Positions 1-8,509 of a stretch of 64,000 bases of DNA are shown here, one piece after another. The stretch comes from Polynucleobacter kasalickyi (GTDB lineage Bacteria; Pseudomonadota; Gammaproteobacteria; Burkholderiales; Burkholderiaceae). The stretch spans positions 1 through 64,000 of the forward strand of contig NZ_FWXJ01000012.1 in assembly GCF_900176405.1 (NCBI RefSeq), written 5' to 3'. The notes below the pieces were generated by a model. It was given only the letters and a program-made list of their open reading frames with translations. It did no database searches and was not told the origin of the DNA. Both the position numbers and the translations under genes were made by a program. The number at the start of each line of letters is the position of its first letter. Position 1 is the first letter of the stretch.

Positions 1-621
1 GATGGCATTGCCTACTAGCTCGGAAGTTTTGTTCATTACCTTTCTAATTAAGGCATAACCGCTTTTCCGCTCAACGAGGGTAACAATAGCTTGCTGGTGG
101 TTAGCGCCAATGACGGTATCACCCTCCCAATGACCAACCTGTGCTCTCTCCTCAATATAAGCAGGGCGTTCACTGATAGGCCTCCTAGCGATAATTTGTC
201 CGCGACGTTCTTGACCGCTAGCATATCGTTTCTTGCGTTTCTTTTGGCAGCGCAGTTGTTTCCAAAGGAGTCCACCTGCAGCTTTGTCCTCGTATACATG
301 GCGGTAAATGGTCTCATGACTAATTCCTACTTCGTCTGCGGTTTGTTCAGGGCTCCACTTATTATTGAGACAGTCTACCGTCTGAGACCATTGCTAAGCG
401 GTAATTTGAGAAGCATTACGAGAGCCCAAAGAGCGCTCTTGGGCTAACAAACAGGCTTGTCGAGGTCGATAACCTCGACCACCCGTATTGCGAGCAATCT
501 CTCGACTAATGGTCGATTTGTGTCGACCCAGCAACTCGGCAATCTGTTGTTTGTTTTTTCCGGCTGACATTAATATATAAATCTGATATCGTTCTTCTTG
601 GCTAAGGTGTTTATAGTTCAT
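1..621 (-). pseudogene. IS30-family transposase, interrupted by an in-frame amber stop and cut by the window edge
   Basis: The first 75 codons (621 to 397) carry the IS30 N-terminal helix-turn-helix: MNYKHLSQEERYQIY, then a second helix with RHKSTISREI. A TAG stop sits at 396-394, directly followed in the same frame by an uninterrupted continuation (QWSQTVDCL, KWSPEQTADEVG, SHETIYRHVYED, VGHWEGDTVIGA, TLVERKSGYAL) that runs off the left edge. WSPEQ and GHWEGDT are typical IS30 core motifs; the latter holds the first catalytic Asp of the DDE domain. All 207 codons stay in one frame, so the only visible lesion is a single-codon change, for example CAG or GAG to TAG. Unless the amber codon is suppressed or is a sequencing error, this copy makes no active transposase. 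Confidence 0.85.
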
Positions 622-710
622 GGCTACTTTGACTTGGAGGTCGAGAAGCTAAGATACTAAATCATCCTTAGCCTCCTTTCATTTTTCAAAGTTGCACTTC
701 GTATTAGAAT
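1..710 (-). mobile_element. IS30-family insertion sequence, right end (left end outside window)
   Basis: A transposase reading frame on the minus strand fills 1-621. The outer end is probably near 690-712, where the plus strand reads AAGTTGCACTTCGTATTAGA, beyond which the M23 peptidase frame becomes recognisable. The exact terminal inverted repeat and target duplication cannot be fixed because the other end lies outside the window. The insertion appears to have removed or separated the 5' part of the downstream peptidase gene. Boundary at 710 is approximate. Confidence 0.7.
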
Positions 711-711
711 T

Positions 712-1107
712 CACCTTCCTCCCTTCATTGATAACTCGCAACTAGAATATCCCATTTCAAGTCATTTTGGTTATCGTTTAGATCCTATTCATCACTTACC
801 CTCCATGCACCAAGGTGTTGATTTTTTAGCTCCTATTGGTACACCAATTGTTGCTACGGCTGATGGGGTGATTGTTAGAGCCGGTCATGCGGATAGTTAC
901 GGTCTCCTCTTAGAAATTCAACATGCGAATGGTTTTAAATCTAAATATGCTCATACCAGTTTGATTCAGGTACAACTCGGAGAGCAAGTCAAACAAGGTC
1001 AATTGATTGCCTATGTTGGCAATTCTGGTCGAAGTACTGGTGCGCATTTACACTATGAAGTACTCATTGGTAATAAGCCCATTGATCCAATCCGCCTGTT
1101 AAGATAA
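712..1107 (+). pseudogene. M23-family (LytM) metallopeptidase, 5'-truncated at the IS30 end
   Basis: The frame is open from about 661 to the stop at 1107 and reads as a peptidase from roughly LPPFIDNSQLEYPISSHFGY onward. It keeps the whole LytM zinc site: HQGVD (HxxxD, codons from 808) and HLHYE (HxH) near the end, with the GNSGRSTGAHLHYEV core. M23 enzymes cleave peptidoglycan cross-bridges in the periplasm. The signal peptide and N-terminal domain are missing upstream, where the IS30 element begins. The only in-frame ATG (805) lies inside the conserved domain and has no ribosome site. I infer an insertion-inactivated gene whose catalytic fragment is no longer exported; the 5' half may survive left of the window. 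Confidence 0.8.
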
Positions 1108-1198
1108 ATTTCATTTTGTCTGTGCGGATTTGTTAACATCATTACATCTCGATTCGTTTTAAAACGAAGGGATTCTAATCATTACAGAGGAGCCAAGC

Positions 1199-2473
1199 AT
1201 GCAACGATCTATTCAACGTTTCATTTTTTTCCCGACCTTATTAGGATTTTTATTTGTTAGTCACTTGACCTATGCACAAAGTCCCCTGCCTACGGTTGAC
1301 CCCCTCAAAGCAGGTTTTACTCAAGAAGGTCTGCAGCGAATTGATCAGTTTTTTGCTACTGAAATTAACGACAAAAGATTACCTGGAGCAGTGCTCGCAG
1401 TTGCAAAGAATGGCAAGCTGGCGATTTATAAGTCCTATGGTTATCAGGATGCAACCACCAAACAACCGATGCCTAAAAATGCAATTTTTAACTTAGCCTC
1501 GATGACAAAAGTGATGGCGACAGTGGGCGCGCTCACCATGTATGAAGAAGGTAAATTCACGTTAAATGATCCTGTAACCAATTGGTTTGAGCAATTTAAG
1601 GACGTAAAGGTGGGGCAAGTCAATCCAGATGGATCAATTTCTACCCAAGCAGTTAAAAAAATGATCACGATACAAGACTTGATGCGTCATACCAATGGAC
1701 TCACCTATGGAGCCCGGGCGAATACGCCAATCCATAAATTATCAATGCCCAGTTCTGCAACTGCTGCAATTCGTTATGACGGTAATCAATTTATTTCTCA
1801 GTTAGCGAACACGCCATTACTCTACGAACCCGGTACCGCATGGGATTACAGTTTTGGTATAGACGTGTTGGGTTTAATTGAAGAAAAAATTGACGGACAA
1901 CCTTTAGATAAAGTACTAGATCAACGTATTTGGCAAAAGTTAAAGATGGTTGATACGAGTTTTAACATCAAAGATCGCAGTCGTTTGGCAAAGCCTTTTG
2001 CTCTAGACCCTCTGACTGGTAAACTACAAAAAATTGAAGTATTAGATACACCCACGCAGTTTAATTGTGGTGGATCTTGTGCATTTAGTACCGCTGCAGA
2101 TTATTTACGTTTCGGTCAAATGCTTCTGAATCAAGGTGAGTTAAATGGCGCTAGAGTATTAAGCCCAAACACTGTCAAGCTCATGACATCCGATCATCTC
2201 GGCGATAATATTAAAAACTTGTTAGTAGGAACTGAACCTGGTCGAGCTGGTTATGGATTTGGCTTAGGGGTCGCTGTTAGAAAAGTACGCGGTGTTGCTG
2301 CCACGAATGGCAATATCGGTGACTTTACTTGGAACGGTGCCAATGGTACCCTCTTTTGGGTTGATCCGGTTGAGAAGCTGGTTGTTGTAATGATGGCAGC
2401 TGCACCTGGAGAACTACGCAAGATCTATCGTGAAAAAGTAAGCGCCGTAGTTTATGGTGCGATAGCAAATTAA
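1199..2473 (+). CDS. Serine hydrolase of the beta-lactamase / EstB (class C-like) family, exported
   Basis: A 424-residue protein with an N-terminal signal peptide (hydrophobic residues 8-25, cleavage likely after TYA-Q). The catalytic SxxK is SMTK at 101-104 in FNLASMTKV, and the second active-site tyrosine is probably Y217 in WDYSFG. Members act as penicillin-binding-like esterases, D-amino peptidases or beta-lactamase homologues; the exact substrate cannot be read from sequence. The start has a good ribosome site (AGAGGAG, 8 bases upstream). The gene follows the broken M23 gene and is 4 bases from the next gene, so the two are probably cotranscribed. Family call is firm, substrate unknown. 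Confidence 0.88.
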   Translation: MQRSIQRFIFFPTLLGFLFVSHLTYAQSPLPTVDPLKAGFTQEGLQRIDQFFATEINDKRLPGAVLAVAKNGKLAIYKSYGYQDATTKQPMPKNAIFNLASMTKVMATVGALTMYEEGKFTLNDPVTNWFEQFKDVKVGQVNPDGSISTQAVKKMITIQDLMRHTNGLTYGARANTPIHKLSMPSSATAAIRYDGNQFISQLANTPLLYEPGTAWDYSFGIDVLGLIEEKIDGQPLDKVLDQRIWQKLKMVDTSFNIKDRSRLAKPFALDPLTGKLQKIEVLDTPTQFNCGGSCAFSTAADYLRFGQMLLNQGELNGARVLSPNTVKLMTSDHLGDNIKNLLVGTEPGRAGYGFGLGVAVRKVRGVAATNGNIGDFTWNGANGTLFWVDPVEKLVVVMMAAAPGELRKIYREKVSAVVYGAIAN

Positions 2474-2477
2474 ATAT

Positions 2478-2858
2478 ATGACCAACCACGTTTCCTCAAA
2501 ATTACTGTACGAACTCAGTTCTGCTTGCAGCCAAACAGAATGTGAAGTTTGTGAGAGCGTCGAATGCGCAAGTTGGGAAACAAGACCAAGCAACTTTATG
2601 GCAAAGAACTATGAAATCCTTGGTACTTGTCAGTTCGATGGTTCAGAAAATATTTGGGATGAGTATCATCCGCAACAAACGACCATTTGGTCAAATAAGG
2701 CTCCCATTGCTCTCAAACACTACCCATACAATCGTGCCGATGTCTTACGTTGTGCCCATTGCCAAAAGGTTTATTTAACTTACACAGAGTTTGGGGGATA
2801 TTACGTTGATCAACGCATTCGACTTGTCAATCCAGATTTAATCGTATTAGAGGAATAG
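2478..2858 (+). CDS. Conserved hypothetical Cys-rich protein
   Basis: A 126-residue soluble protein without signal peptide or membrane segment. It begins only 4 bases after the serine hydrolase stop. The N-terminal part has four clustered cysteines (SACSQTECEVCESVECASW) and a later CxxC pair (RCAHCQKVYL) followed by an aromatic stretch (YTEFGGYYVDQRIR). The CxxC pair plus the upstream cysteines could hold a metal, but no named fold is recognised. Composition and codon use resemble the neighbours, and the frame is intact, so it is very likely a real gene. No function can be given. Confidence 0.75.
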   Translation: MTNHVSSKLLYELSSACSQTECEVCESVECASWETRPSNFMAKNYEILGTCQFDGSENIWDEYHPQQTTIWSNKAPIALKHYPYNRADVLRCAHCQKVYLTYTEFGGYYVDQRIRLVNPDLIVLEE

Positions 2859-2915
2859 GTCCCAAAACAGATCTCTAATTTTTTGTGATTTAATAGTACT
2901 TTTTCGGGGAAATAT

Positions 2916-3263
2916 ATGTCAAATTTAGAAATCATTGAGCAAGTTGTAGGGGAAGGTACGGAAGCTGTTGCTGGTACTCAGGTATGGGTTCATTACACTG
3001 GATGGCTCTTTGACGCATCTGCTGAAAATCAAAAGGGTTCTAAATTTGATAGCTCCGTCGATCGTAGGGAACTATTTAGTTTTGCTCTTGGTGCCGGACA
3101 AGTGATTCGTGGTTGGGATCAAGGTGTAGCTGGTATGAAAATCGGCGGTAAAAGAACCTTAATTATTCCTTCTGAACTTGGCTATGGTGCTCGTGGTGCT
3201 GGTGGAGTGATTCCTCCGAATGCAACGCTCGTATTTGATGTGGAACTGCACGACGTTAGATAA
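2916..3263 (+). CDS. FKBP-type peptidyl-prolyl cis-trans isomerase
   Basis: A 115-residue single-domain FKBP, the length of the small cytoplasmic bacterial forms. Typical FKBP core motifs are present: [48 protein letters not shown] and [23 protein letters not shown], which line the hydrophobic proline-binding pocket. There is no signal peptide, so it acts in the cytoplasm on proline peptide bonds during folding. The start is supported by a GGGG ribosome site about 7 bases upstream. A strong intrinsic terminator follows 40 bases after the stop. Confidence 0.95.
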   Translation: MSNLEIIEQVVGEGTEAVAGTQVWVHYTGWLFDASAENQKGSKFDSSVDRRELFSFALGAGQVIRGWDQGVAGMKIGGKRTLIIPSELGYGARGAGGVIPPNATLVFDVELHDVR

Positions 3264-3302
3264 AAAAGTTGGTTCTATTCAGTGAGTAGATCTGCATAAG
3301 AC

Positions 3303-3336
3303 AAAAAACCCAAGAATTTTTTTCTTGGGTTTTTTT
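3303..3336. terminator. Intrinsic terminator, bidirectional
   Basis: A perfect 14-bp stem (3303-3316 with 3322-3335, AAAAAACCCAAGAA) encloses a 5-base T loop. The arms give a U-run in both directions. It lies between the FKBP gene (+) and the metallo-hydrolase gene (-), which converge on it. Confidence 0.92.
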
Positions 3337-3380
3337 ATGCATCAGCACAACTACTTTTGGCAGAAAGCTGATTTCAGTGA

Positions 3381-4217
3381 TTATTCCTTCGGAATCGCCA
3401 TTATTTGACCTTCAGTCATTTGTAACACTTTGACTGAACTACCCTTCATCGCTTCTGCAAATTCTGCAAAAGTGCCTTTAGCCATTGGATTAGAGTTGTA
3501 ATGCATTGGTAAAACCATTTTCGGCTTGATCCAATTTTTGATTGCAAACGCAGCGTCTACTGGACCTGTTGTAAAGTTTCCACCAATTGGAATCATGACC
3601 AAGTCGGGTTTATAGTATTCGCCAATAAACTTCATATCGCCAAACAATCCAGTATCACCCATATGCCAAATTTTGAAACCATTTTCTAATTCAATGATGT
3701 AACCAACCGGTTCACCTGCTGGATGAGACTCCAATTTATTCGTGGTTGGGTTTTTCCAAACGATCAGTGAGGAATGCTCCGCTTTTACTGGCGTCACTTT
3801 AATGCCAGGGATAGGACTTTGTGTACCACTTTTATTAAAGCGATGCGTCAGCTCAGCCGGAATTTCGCCCAAGGTGACTAAAGGAGTAATCATGTCAGCT
3901 GGACCATACATCTTGACATTATTTAATTTTGCAATCGCAACAGAATCGCCTAGGTGATCGACGTGTGCATGCGTTACTAAAACCAAATCAATTTTTCCCA
4001 AAGCAGATAAATCTTTTTTAAATTCAGCTGGCGCTTTCGGTCCACCTAAAATCCACGGATCAATAATAATGTTTTGATTCGTAGTCGTTTTAATGCGATA
4101 ACCAGCTTGTCCTAACCAGAGTAACTCAGGCTGATTATCAGCCAAACTAGGTAATGCTTGTAAACCCATCAGGCCGATGAGGGTCAAGGTCAATTTTTTG
4201 AATCCGATTTTTTGCAT
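3381..4217 (-). CDS. Exported metallo-beta-lactamase-fold hydrolase (UlaG/UPF0173-like)
   Basis: A 278-residue MBL-fold enzyme. The zinc motif HxHxDH is HAHVDH (83-88) in LVLVTHAHVDHLGDS, with later ligands in WHMGDTGLFG and LPMHYNSNP. An N-terminal signal peptide ends near ALPSLA-D, so the enzyme is periplasmic, unlike most cytoplasmic members. A longer frame starts at 4256, but the ATG at 4217 has an AAGGA ribosome site 8 bases upstream and directly gives the signal peptide, so I prefer it. It is 54 bases downstream of the Bug receptor gene and may share its transcript. Substrate not deducible. Confidence 0.85.
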   Translation of the reverse strand: MQKIGFKKLTLTLIGLMGLQALPSLADNQPELLWLGQAGYRIKTTTNQNIIIDPWILGGPKAPAEFKKDLSALGKIDLVLVTHAHVDHLGDSVAIAKLNNVKMYGPADMITPLVTLGEIPAELTHRFNKSGTQSPIPGIKVTPVKAEHSSLIVWKNPTTNKLESHPAGEPVGYIIELENGFKIWHMGDTGLFGDMKFIGEYYKPDLVMIPIGGNFTTGPVDAAFAIKNWIKPKMVLPMHYNSNPMAKGTFAEFAEAMKGSSVKVLQMTEGQIMAIPKE

Positions 4218-4271
4218 TTTTTTATCCTTAAAAAAATTATCTAAGTTTTCATACAAAGATAATTATTGCAT

Positions 4272-5264
4272 TTAATTTAATTTCATATTTGAAGATGTCA
4301 CTAAATCACCCCATTTTTTGCGGTCACTTGAAATCGCTTCTTCAAACATTTTTCCAGAGCCACTCCAGATCACCATACCTGCTTGCAAAATCTTATCTTG
4401 AATTTCTTTGTTTGACAAAATCTCATCAATTGTTTTTTGAAGTTTAGCAGTTACAGCGGGAGGCATTCCAGCTGGTCCAACGATGCCAGAGAGTGAACTA
4501 GCATCATATCCCTTGAGACCTAATTCATTTAAAGTAGGATACATGCTGCGATTGGGTACGCGAGTTAGACTCGTTGTAGCATAAGCATTCAACTTACCTT
4601 GCTCTACAAAACCAAAGATGGAGGGACCAGAACCTAGTGTGAAATCAACTTCTCCCGCCAATACTGCCACTGCCGCAGGCCCTGCACCTTTATAAGGAAC
4701 ATGGGTCATTTGAGCACCTGTCATTTTGCTAAGCAAAGCACCAGCTAAATGAGTGCCGTTACCAACCCCAGGTGAACTATAGGATATTTTGCCAGGATCT
4801 GCTTTCGCTTTTGCAATTAAATCGTCAAGTGACTTAATGCCAGATTGAGGATTAACGACTAAGTAGAACGGGAATTTTACAATCGGGGCGATATAAGTAA
4901 AATCCTTGACGGGGTCATACGGCAAGTTCATTAAAGCCGCATTCACATCTAAAGCTCCGGTTGAAACCATGGATAAGGTATAACCATCTGGTTTTGCTTG
5001 TTTCAGGAAACTCATCGCGATTGTACCGTTAGCACCCGCTTTATTATCTACAAATACAGATACCTTTAAACGCTCTTCCAAAGCATGAGCAATAATACGG
5101 CCAATCCCATCAACCCCACCACCTGGGGCAAAAGGAATCACTAATCGAATCGAACCGTTTGGCCAATCTGTATTTTGTGCACTCACTGAAGTCAAGACAC
5201 CCAGTCCCAAACCGAGAGTAAGTAGATGTCGTAAAAAGTGCTTTTTCAAAAGTTGTAATTTCAT
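4272..5264 (-). CDS. Bug-family periplasmic solute-binding protein (tripartite tricarboxylate receptor, TctC-like)
   Basis: A 330-residue receptor with a cleavable signal peptide (cut after VSA-Q). The Bug fingerprint is clear: IRLVIPFAPGGGVDGIGR for the first ligand loop, then VDNKAGANGTIA, and GVGNGTHLAG and VPYKGAGPAAVAVLAG for the second. Bug proteins bind small carboxylates and related metabolites in the periplasm; many are orphans without TctAB membrane partners, as here. Frames open from 5294, but the ATG at 5264 begins the signal peptide and avoids the palindrome at 5292-5310. It is downstream of a cupin gene. Ligand unknown. Confidence 0.88.
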   Translation of the reverse strand: MKLQLLKKHFLRHLLTLGLGLGVLTSVSAQNTDWPNGSIRLVIPFAPGGGVDGIGRIIAHALEERLKVSVFVDNKAGANGTIAMSFLKQAKPDGYTLSMVSTGALDVNAALMNLPYDPVKDFTYIAPIVKFPFYLVVNPQSGIKSLDDLIAKAKADPGKISYSSPGVGNGTHLAGALLSKMTGAQMTHVPYKGAGPAAVAVLAGEVDFTLGSGPSIFGFVEQGKLNAYATTSLTRVPNRSMYPTLNELGLKGYDASSLSGIVGPAGMPPAVTAKLQKTIDEILSNKEIQDKILQAGMVIWSGSGKMFEEAISSDRKKWGDLVTSSNMKLN

Positions 5265-5291
5265 GTTCAAAGTGTCCATTAATTTTTTAAT

Positions 5292-5310
5292 CAATCATTT
5301 TTAATGATTG
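5292..5310. repeat. Short perfect palindrome between cupin and Bug genes
   Basis: CAATCATT-TTT-AATGATTG, an 8-bp perfect inverted repeat with a 3-base spacer in the 51-base gap after the cupin stop (5316). It has no T-run, so it is more likely an operator or RNA processing hairpin than a terminator. Confidence 0.5.
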
Positions 5311-5315
5311 GCGAT

Positions 5316-5807
5316 TTACACAAACTCAACTTTGGCAACATTGCCGGGTTGCACTGTCAATAACAAACCTTCTTCACGACCTTCCCCAGTCGTTAAATTA
5401 ATAAATCTTCTCGGGACAAAGGGAGGAACAGAACAAACATCTAACTCGTTCAAATCCACATGATACTTATCTCCTAAGCCCCAAATGACGCGCCACTGAC
5501 CTTTAATCGCTACAAACGTTTCATTCGTGTCGTGATTATGTAGCATGGGTCCATTTCCTGGCGTTGCAGTCACATAGGACATTTGGAAACCCTCAGAAAT
5601 TGGAATAGCAGACATGGGCTCTTTGCCACCATCTACAATTAGACCTGTGCCCACCACTAAGTAATTTTTTCTAACATGGCCAGGAATCAAGCTATCAGGA
5701 TAACGATCTGGTGGATATTTTAATTCAGCGTGTCTAGCAACTCTCTTTGACATTTGCTCAGGTGTAACATCAATGATTGGCATTTCATACACTTTTTCTG
5801 TACTCAT
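5316..5807 (-). CDS. Cupin-domain protein
   Basis: A 163-residue protein with a single cupin barrel: motif 1 GPMLHNHDTNETFVAIKGQWRV (metal-type His pair and Glu) and a weaker motif 2 around VPPFVPRRFINLT. No signal peptide. Start chosen at 5807 because GGAG lies 7 bases upstream; the ATG at 5819 overlaps that site. Cupins of this size are often dioxygenases, isomerases or ligand-binding proteins for aromatic or carboxylic acids. It is divergent from the alpha/beta hydrolase operon at 5988 and upstream of the Bug receptor, which suggests use of the same small acid. Specific reaction unknown. Confidence 0.8.
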   Translation of the reverse strand: MSTEKVYEMPIIDVTPEQMSKRVARHAELKYPPDRYPDSLIPGHVRKNYLVVGTGLIVDGGKEPMSAIPISEGFQMSYVTATPGNGPMLHNHDTNETFVAIKGQWRVIWGLGDKYHVDLNELDVCSVPPFVPRRFINLTTGEGREEGLLLTVQPGNVAKVEFV

Positions 5808-5987
5808 TTGGGTCTCCATTTAGATTCAATTCTTTTACCAAACATGATTAGCTAAACATGTTATGGTCTAATTAAAAGAAATTATATTTATACTAGACGA
5901 CAAGTTTCGCATTGATTCAACCCATTAGGGTAAACCATAATCCAAATTTAAATATTCCTCTCGTTCCAATAAAAATTATTCACAACT

Positions 5988-6707
5988 ATGCAACCACTAC
6001 CCACCCCCATTGATTTCCAATTAGAAGTAAATCACCGGAAAGTACCCTTTAGCTTATGGATGCCAGAGAAGTCATTGAAGGACTCAAACGCACTAGTTCC
6101 CCTAGTTTTAGTTGGGCATGGTGGCAGTGGCCATAAAAAATCACAACTCGTTCTAGATATCGCCCAAATTTTAGTTGGTCAATATCAGATTGCTGTTGCA
6201 GCTATCGATGGCCCGGTGCATGGGGATCGTCGAGAGGTTTTTAATGATGGTCCGATTGTGCGTCAAGAATTCAGGGATCTTTGGCAATCAGGCACGAGTA
6301 TTGATACGATGCTTGAAGATTGGCAGGCAGCCATTGATCACTTGCTAAAACAGCCGAATATTGACTCTTCTAAGATTGCTTGGTACGGCATATCGATGGG
6401 TACTGCCTATGGCTTGCCCTTAGTCGCAGCAGATGCAAGGATCAAAGCTTCTGCTTTGGGTATGTGGGGAACCTGTCGTACCCCTAACGAACGCTTGATT
6501 CAGGATGCAAAAAAAATGAATACCCCCGTTTTATTCCAAACAAAATTGGATGATGAAATATTCACTAAAGAGGGGCAACAAGAATTGTTTAATTTCATTG
6601 CTAGTGAACAAAAAGAATTAAGGTCATATCCTGGAGGTCATACTGATCCTAAGACAACTCAACTCGAAGATATTGTTGCGTTTTTAACCTCACAATTAAA
6701 ACAGTAA
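5988..6707 (+). CDS. Alpha/beta hydrolase (dienelactone hydrolase-like)
   Basis: A 239-residue cytoplasmic alpha/beta hydrolase. The nucleophile elbow is GISMG in KIAWYGISMGTAYG, the oxyanion region LVGHGGSGHKK, and a plausible acid and histidine are in KLDDEIFT and GGHTDPK. First gene of a compact plus-strand unit with the SDR (16-base gap) and a DMT transporter. The ribosome site is weak, so the exact ATG is less certain. An esterase, lactonase or dienelactone-type role fits; the substrate may be linked to the divergent Bug/cupin genes, which is inference. Confidence 0.8.
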   Translation: MQPLPTPIDFQLEVNHRKVPFSLWMPEKSLKDSNALVPLVLVGHGGSGHKKSQLVLDIAQILVGQYQIAVAAIDGPVHGDRREVFNDGPIVRQEFRDLWQSGTSIDTMLEDWQAAIDHLLKQPNIDSSKIAWYGISMGTAYGLPLVAADARIKASALGMWGTCRTPNERLIQDAKKMNTPVLFQTKLDDEIFTKEGQQELFNFIASEQKELRSYPGGHTDPKTTQLEDIVAFLTSQLKQ

Positions 6708-6723
6708 GAAATAAAAAGTACTT

Positions 6724-7482
6724 ATGTCTTCATTAAAAAACCAAGCGGCTCTCATCACCGGCGCATCCTATGGTATCGGTCAGGCAAGCGCTATTGCTTT
6801 AGCTCAAGCAGGCTTTGACATTATTATCACGGATCTCAATACAGACTCACTGAATCAAACCCTTGAAAAAGTTAAAGCATGTGGCGTAAAGGTGCTACCA
6901 CTATCCTTAAATATTACGCTTCAAGACAGCATTGACCAGGCGCTTTCGAAAGCATTCGAGGCGTTTCCGTATTTAAATACATTAGTCAATAATGCCGGCT
7001 TACCGTCTTTACGAAAATTAGCCATTGATACCACTCGCTTAGAGTGGGAGAACATCATCAATACCAATTTAACAGGTACCTTTTTCATGAGTACCTCCTT
7101 TGCAAAGCATCTGATTAAAAATCAGATGCAAGGAAGTATTATTCAGTTGGCTTCCACGCATGGTTTGGTTGGCTTCCAAGGAGCTAGCACCTATGGCATC
7201 AGCAAAGCTGGAATTATTCATTTAAGTAAAATGCTTGCGATTGAACTCGCGCCTCATCAAATTCGGGTCAATTCAATTGCTCCGGGCACCACTTTCACAG
7301 AATCAAGGGCACCGAGTTTAGAAGATCCCGTCAGAAAAGCTGAGATGTTAAATCGTGTTCCCTTAGGACGCTTTGCACAGAGTGATGAAATAGCTGGTGC
7401 AGTAACTTATTTAGCGAGTGACTTAGCTAGTTTTATGACAGGTCAAACTCTAACCCTAGACGGCGGATTAACCGTCTATTAA
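6724..7482 (+). CDS. Short-chain dehydrogenase/reductase (classical SDR)
   Basis: A 252-residue classical SDR. The cofactor motif TGxxxGIG is GASYGIGQ near residues 13-20, NNAG is present at LVNNAGLPS, the catalytic Ser is in IIQLASTHG and YxxxK is YGISK. It ends with the usual LTLDGGLTVY. An acidic residue after beta-2 (ITDLNTDS) points to NAD(H) preference. It lies 16 bases after the hydrolase gene and 2 bases before the DMT gene, so the three are one operon. The substrate is an unknown alcohol or ketone. Confidence 0.9.
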   Translation: MSSLKNQAALITGASYGIGQASAIALAQAGFDIIITDLNTDSLNQTLEKVKACGVKVLPLSLNITLQDSIDQALSKAFEAFPYLNTLVNNAGLPSLRKLAIDTTRLEWENIINTNLTGTFFMSTSFAKHLIKNQMQGSIIQLASTHGLVGFQGASTYGISKAGIIHLSKMLAIELAPHQIRVNSIAPGTTFTESRAPSLEDPVRKAEMLNRVPLGRFAQSDEIAGAVTYLASDLASFMTGQTLTLDGGLTVY

Positions 7483-7484
7483 TA

Positions 7485-8402
7485 ATGCCAAATAACCATC
7501 AAATTCTTCCAAAAGACTATTTTGCAATTTTTCTAATTGTATTTATTTGGGGAACAAATTTTGTGGCGATGAAATATGCATTGGAAGAACTAACACCCTT
7601 TCAACTGGGGGCTTGGCGCTTTGTATTCAGTCTGGTGCCGTTTATTTTCTTTTTCAAACCACCTAAGATTGCTTGGCGCTGGTTAATGCTCAATGGTTTT
7701 TTACAAGGGGTAGGGCAATTTGGCTTTCTGTTCGTTGCACTACACATTGGACTCAGCGCAGCATTAGCCTCAGTGCTCTTACAAACTCAAGTATTTTTTA
7801 CCGCACTTTTTAGCTTTTTGATTTTGAGTGAAAAACCTAGTAAATCTTTTTTAGTTGGTCTGGTATTTGCCGCAATAGGACTGATCTGTTTTGGACTGAA
7901 TTATGTTTTTCCAAATAGTCCAAAAGATTTACAAGTTCCCCTATTGGGAATTTTACTTTGCCTTTGTGGTGCCATGATGTGGGGTGGATCAAACATTACC
8001 ATTCGGAAAATTCATCAAAAATATAATCGATTTGATGCGATTAATTTTATTGTTTGGAGTAGCTTTTTCCCAATCATTCCTTTTATTGCTCTCAACTGGA
8101 TTTTCTTTCCGGAAAAAGATATTTCAAGTTGGTTTGGTCGGAATCACTCCACTTGGCTGGCAATTATTTACTTAGCGATCTTTTCTTATTTAGTGGCCTA
8201 CGCCCTTTGGACGCGTTTAATTCAAAGTTATAGTGCTAACCGCATCTCGCCTTTTAGTTTAGGAGTCCCAATGGTTGGACTTCTCAGCGGGATGATTATT
8301 TTGGGTGAATCAATCTCTCCATGGCAATGGGCTGGTATTGGTTTTTGTTTTATTGCACTCGTCGTTACGATGATTGGACCTCAATTCAGCGCTAAAAAAT
8401 AA
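7485..8402 (+). CDS. EamA/DMT-superfamily transporter
   Basis: A 305-residue inner-membrane protein with about ten hydrophobic helices and the two EamA repeats (first opening with WGTNFVAMKYALEEL, second with CGAMMWGGSNITIRK). DMT carriers of this type export amino acids or metabolites. Its start follows the SDR stop by 2 bases, implying translational coupling. Probable last gene of the hydrolase-SDR operon; no terminator is visible before the TonB gene. Confidence 0.88.
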   Translation: MPNNHQILPKDYFAIFLIVFIWGTNFVAMKYALEELTPFQLGAWRFVFSLVPFIFFFKPPKIAWRWLMLNGFLQGVGQFGFLFVALHIGLSAALASVLLQTQVFFTALFSFLILSEKPSKSFLVGLVFAAIGLICFGLNYVFPNSPKDLQVPLLGILLCLCGAMMWGGSNITIRKIHQKYNRFDAINFIVWSSFFPIIPFIALNWIFFPEKDISSWFGRNHSTWLAIIYLAIFSYLVAYALWTRLIQSYSANRISPFSLGVPMVGLLSGMIILGESISPWQWAGIGFCFIALVVTMIGPQFSAKK

Positions 8403-8509
8403 ACTTTATTGGTACTAACTTATTTTAAATTTTAGAGAATAATTGGTTATGCACTAAAAATGAATATTTTTCATCCACCCTCGAAATTTTCATCATTAAA
8501 ATAGTTCGC

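Noticed and set aside
48..447. ORFs on both strands inside the IS30 element
   Set aside because: They are out of frame with the continuous transposase frame, which reads through 621-1 with recognisable IS30 motifs.
8403..8509. Possible riboswitch in the TonB receptor leader
   Set aside because: The 107-base AT-rich leader is too short and lacks the conserved boxes of cobalamin or other metal riboswitches.
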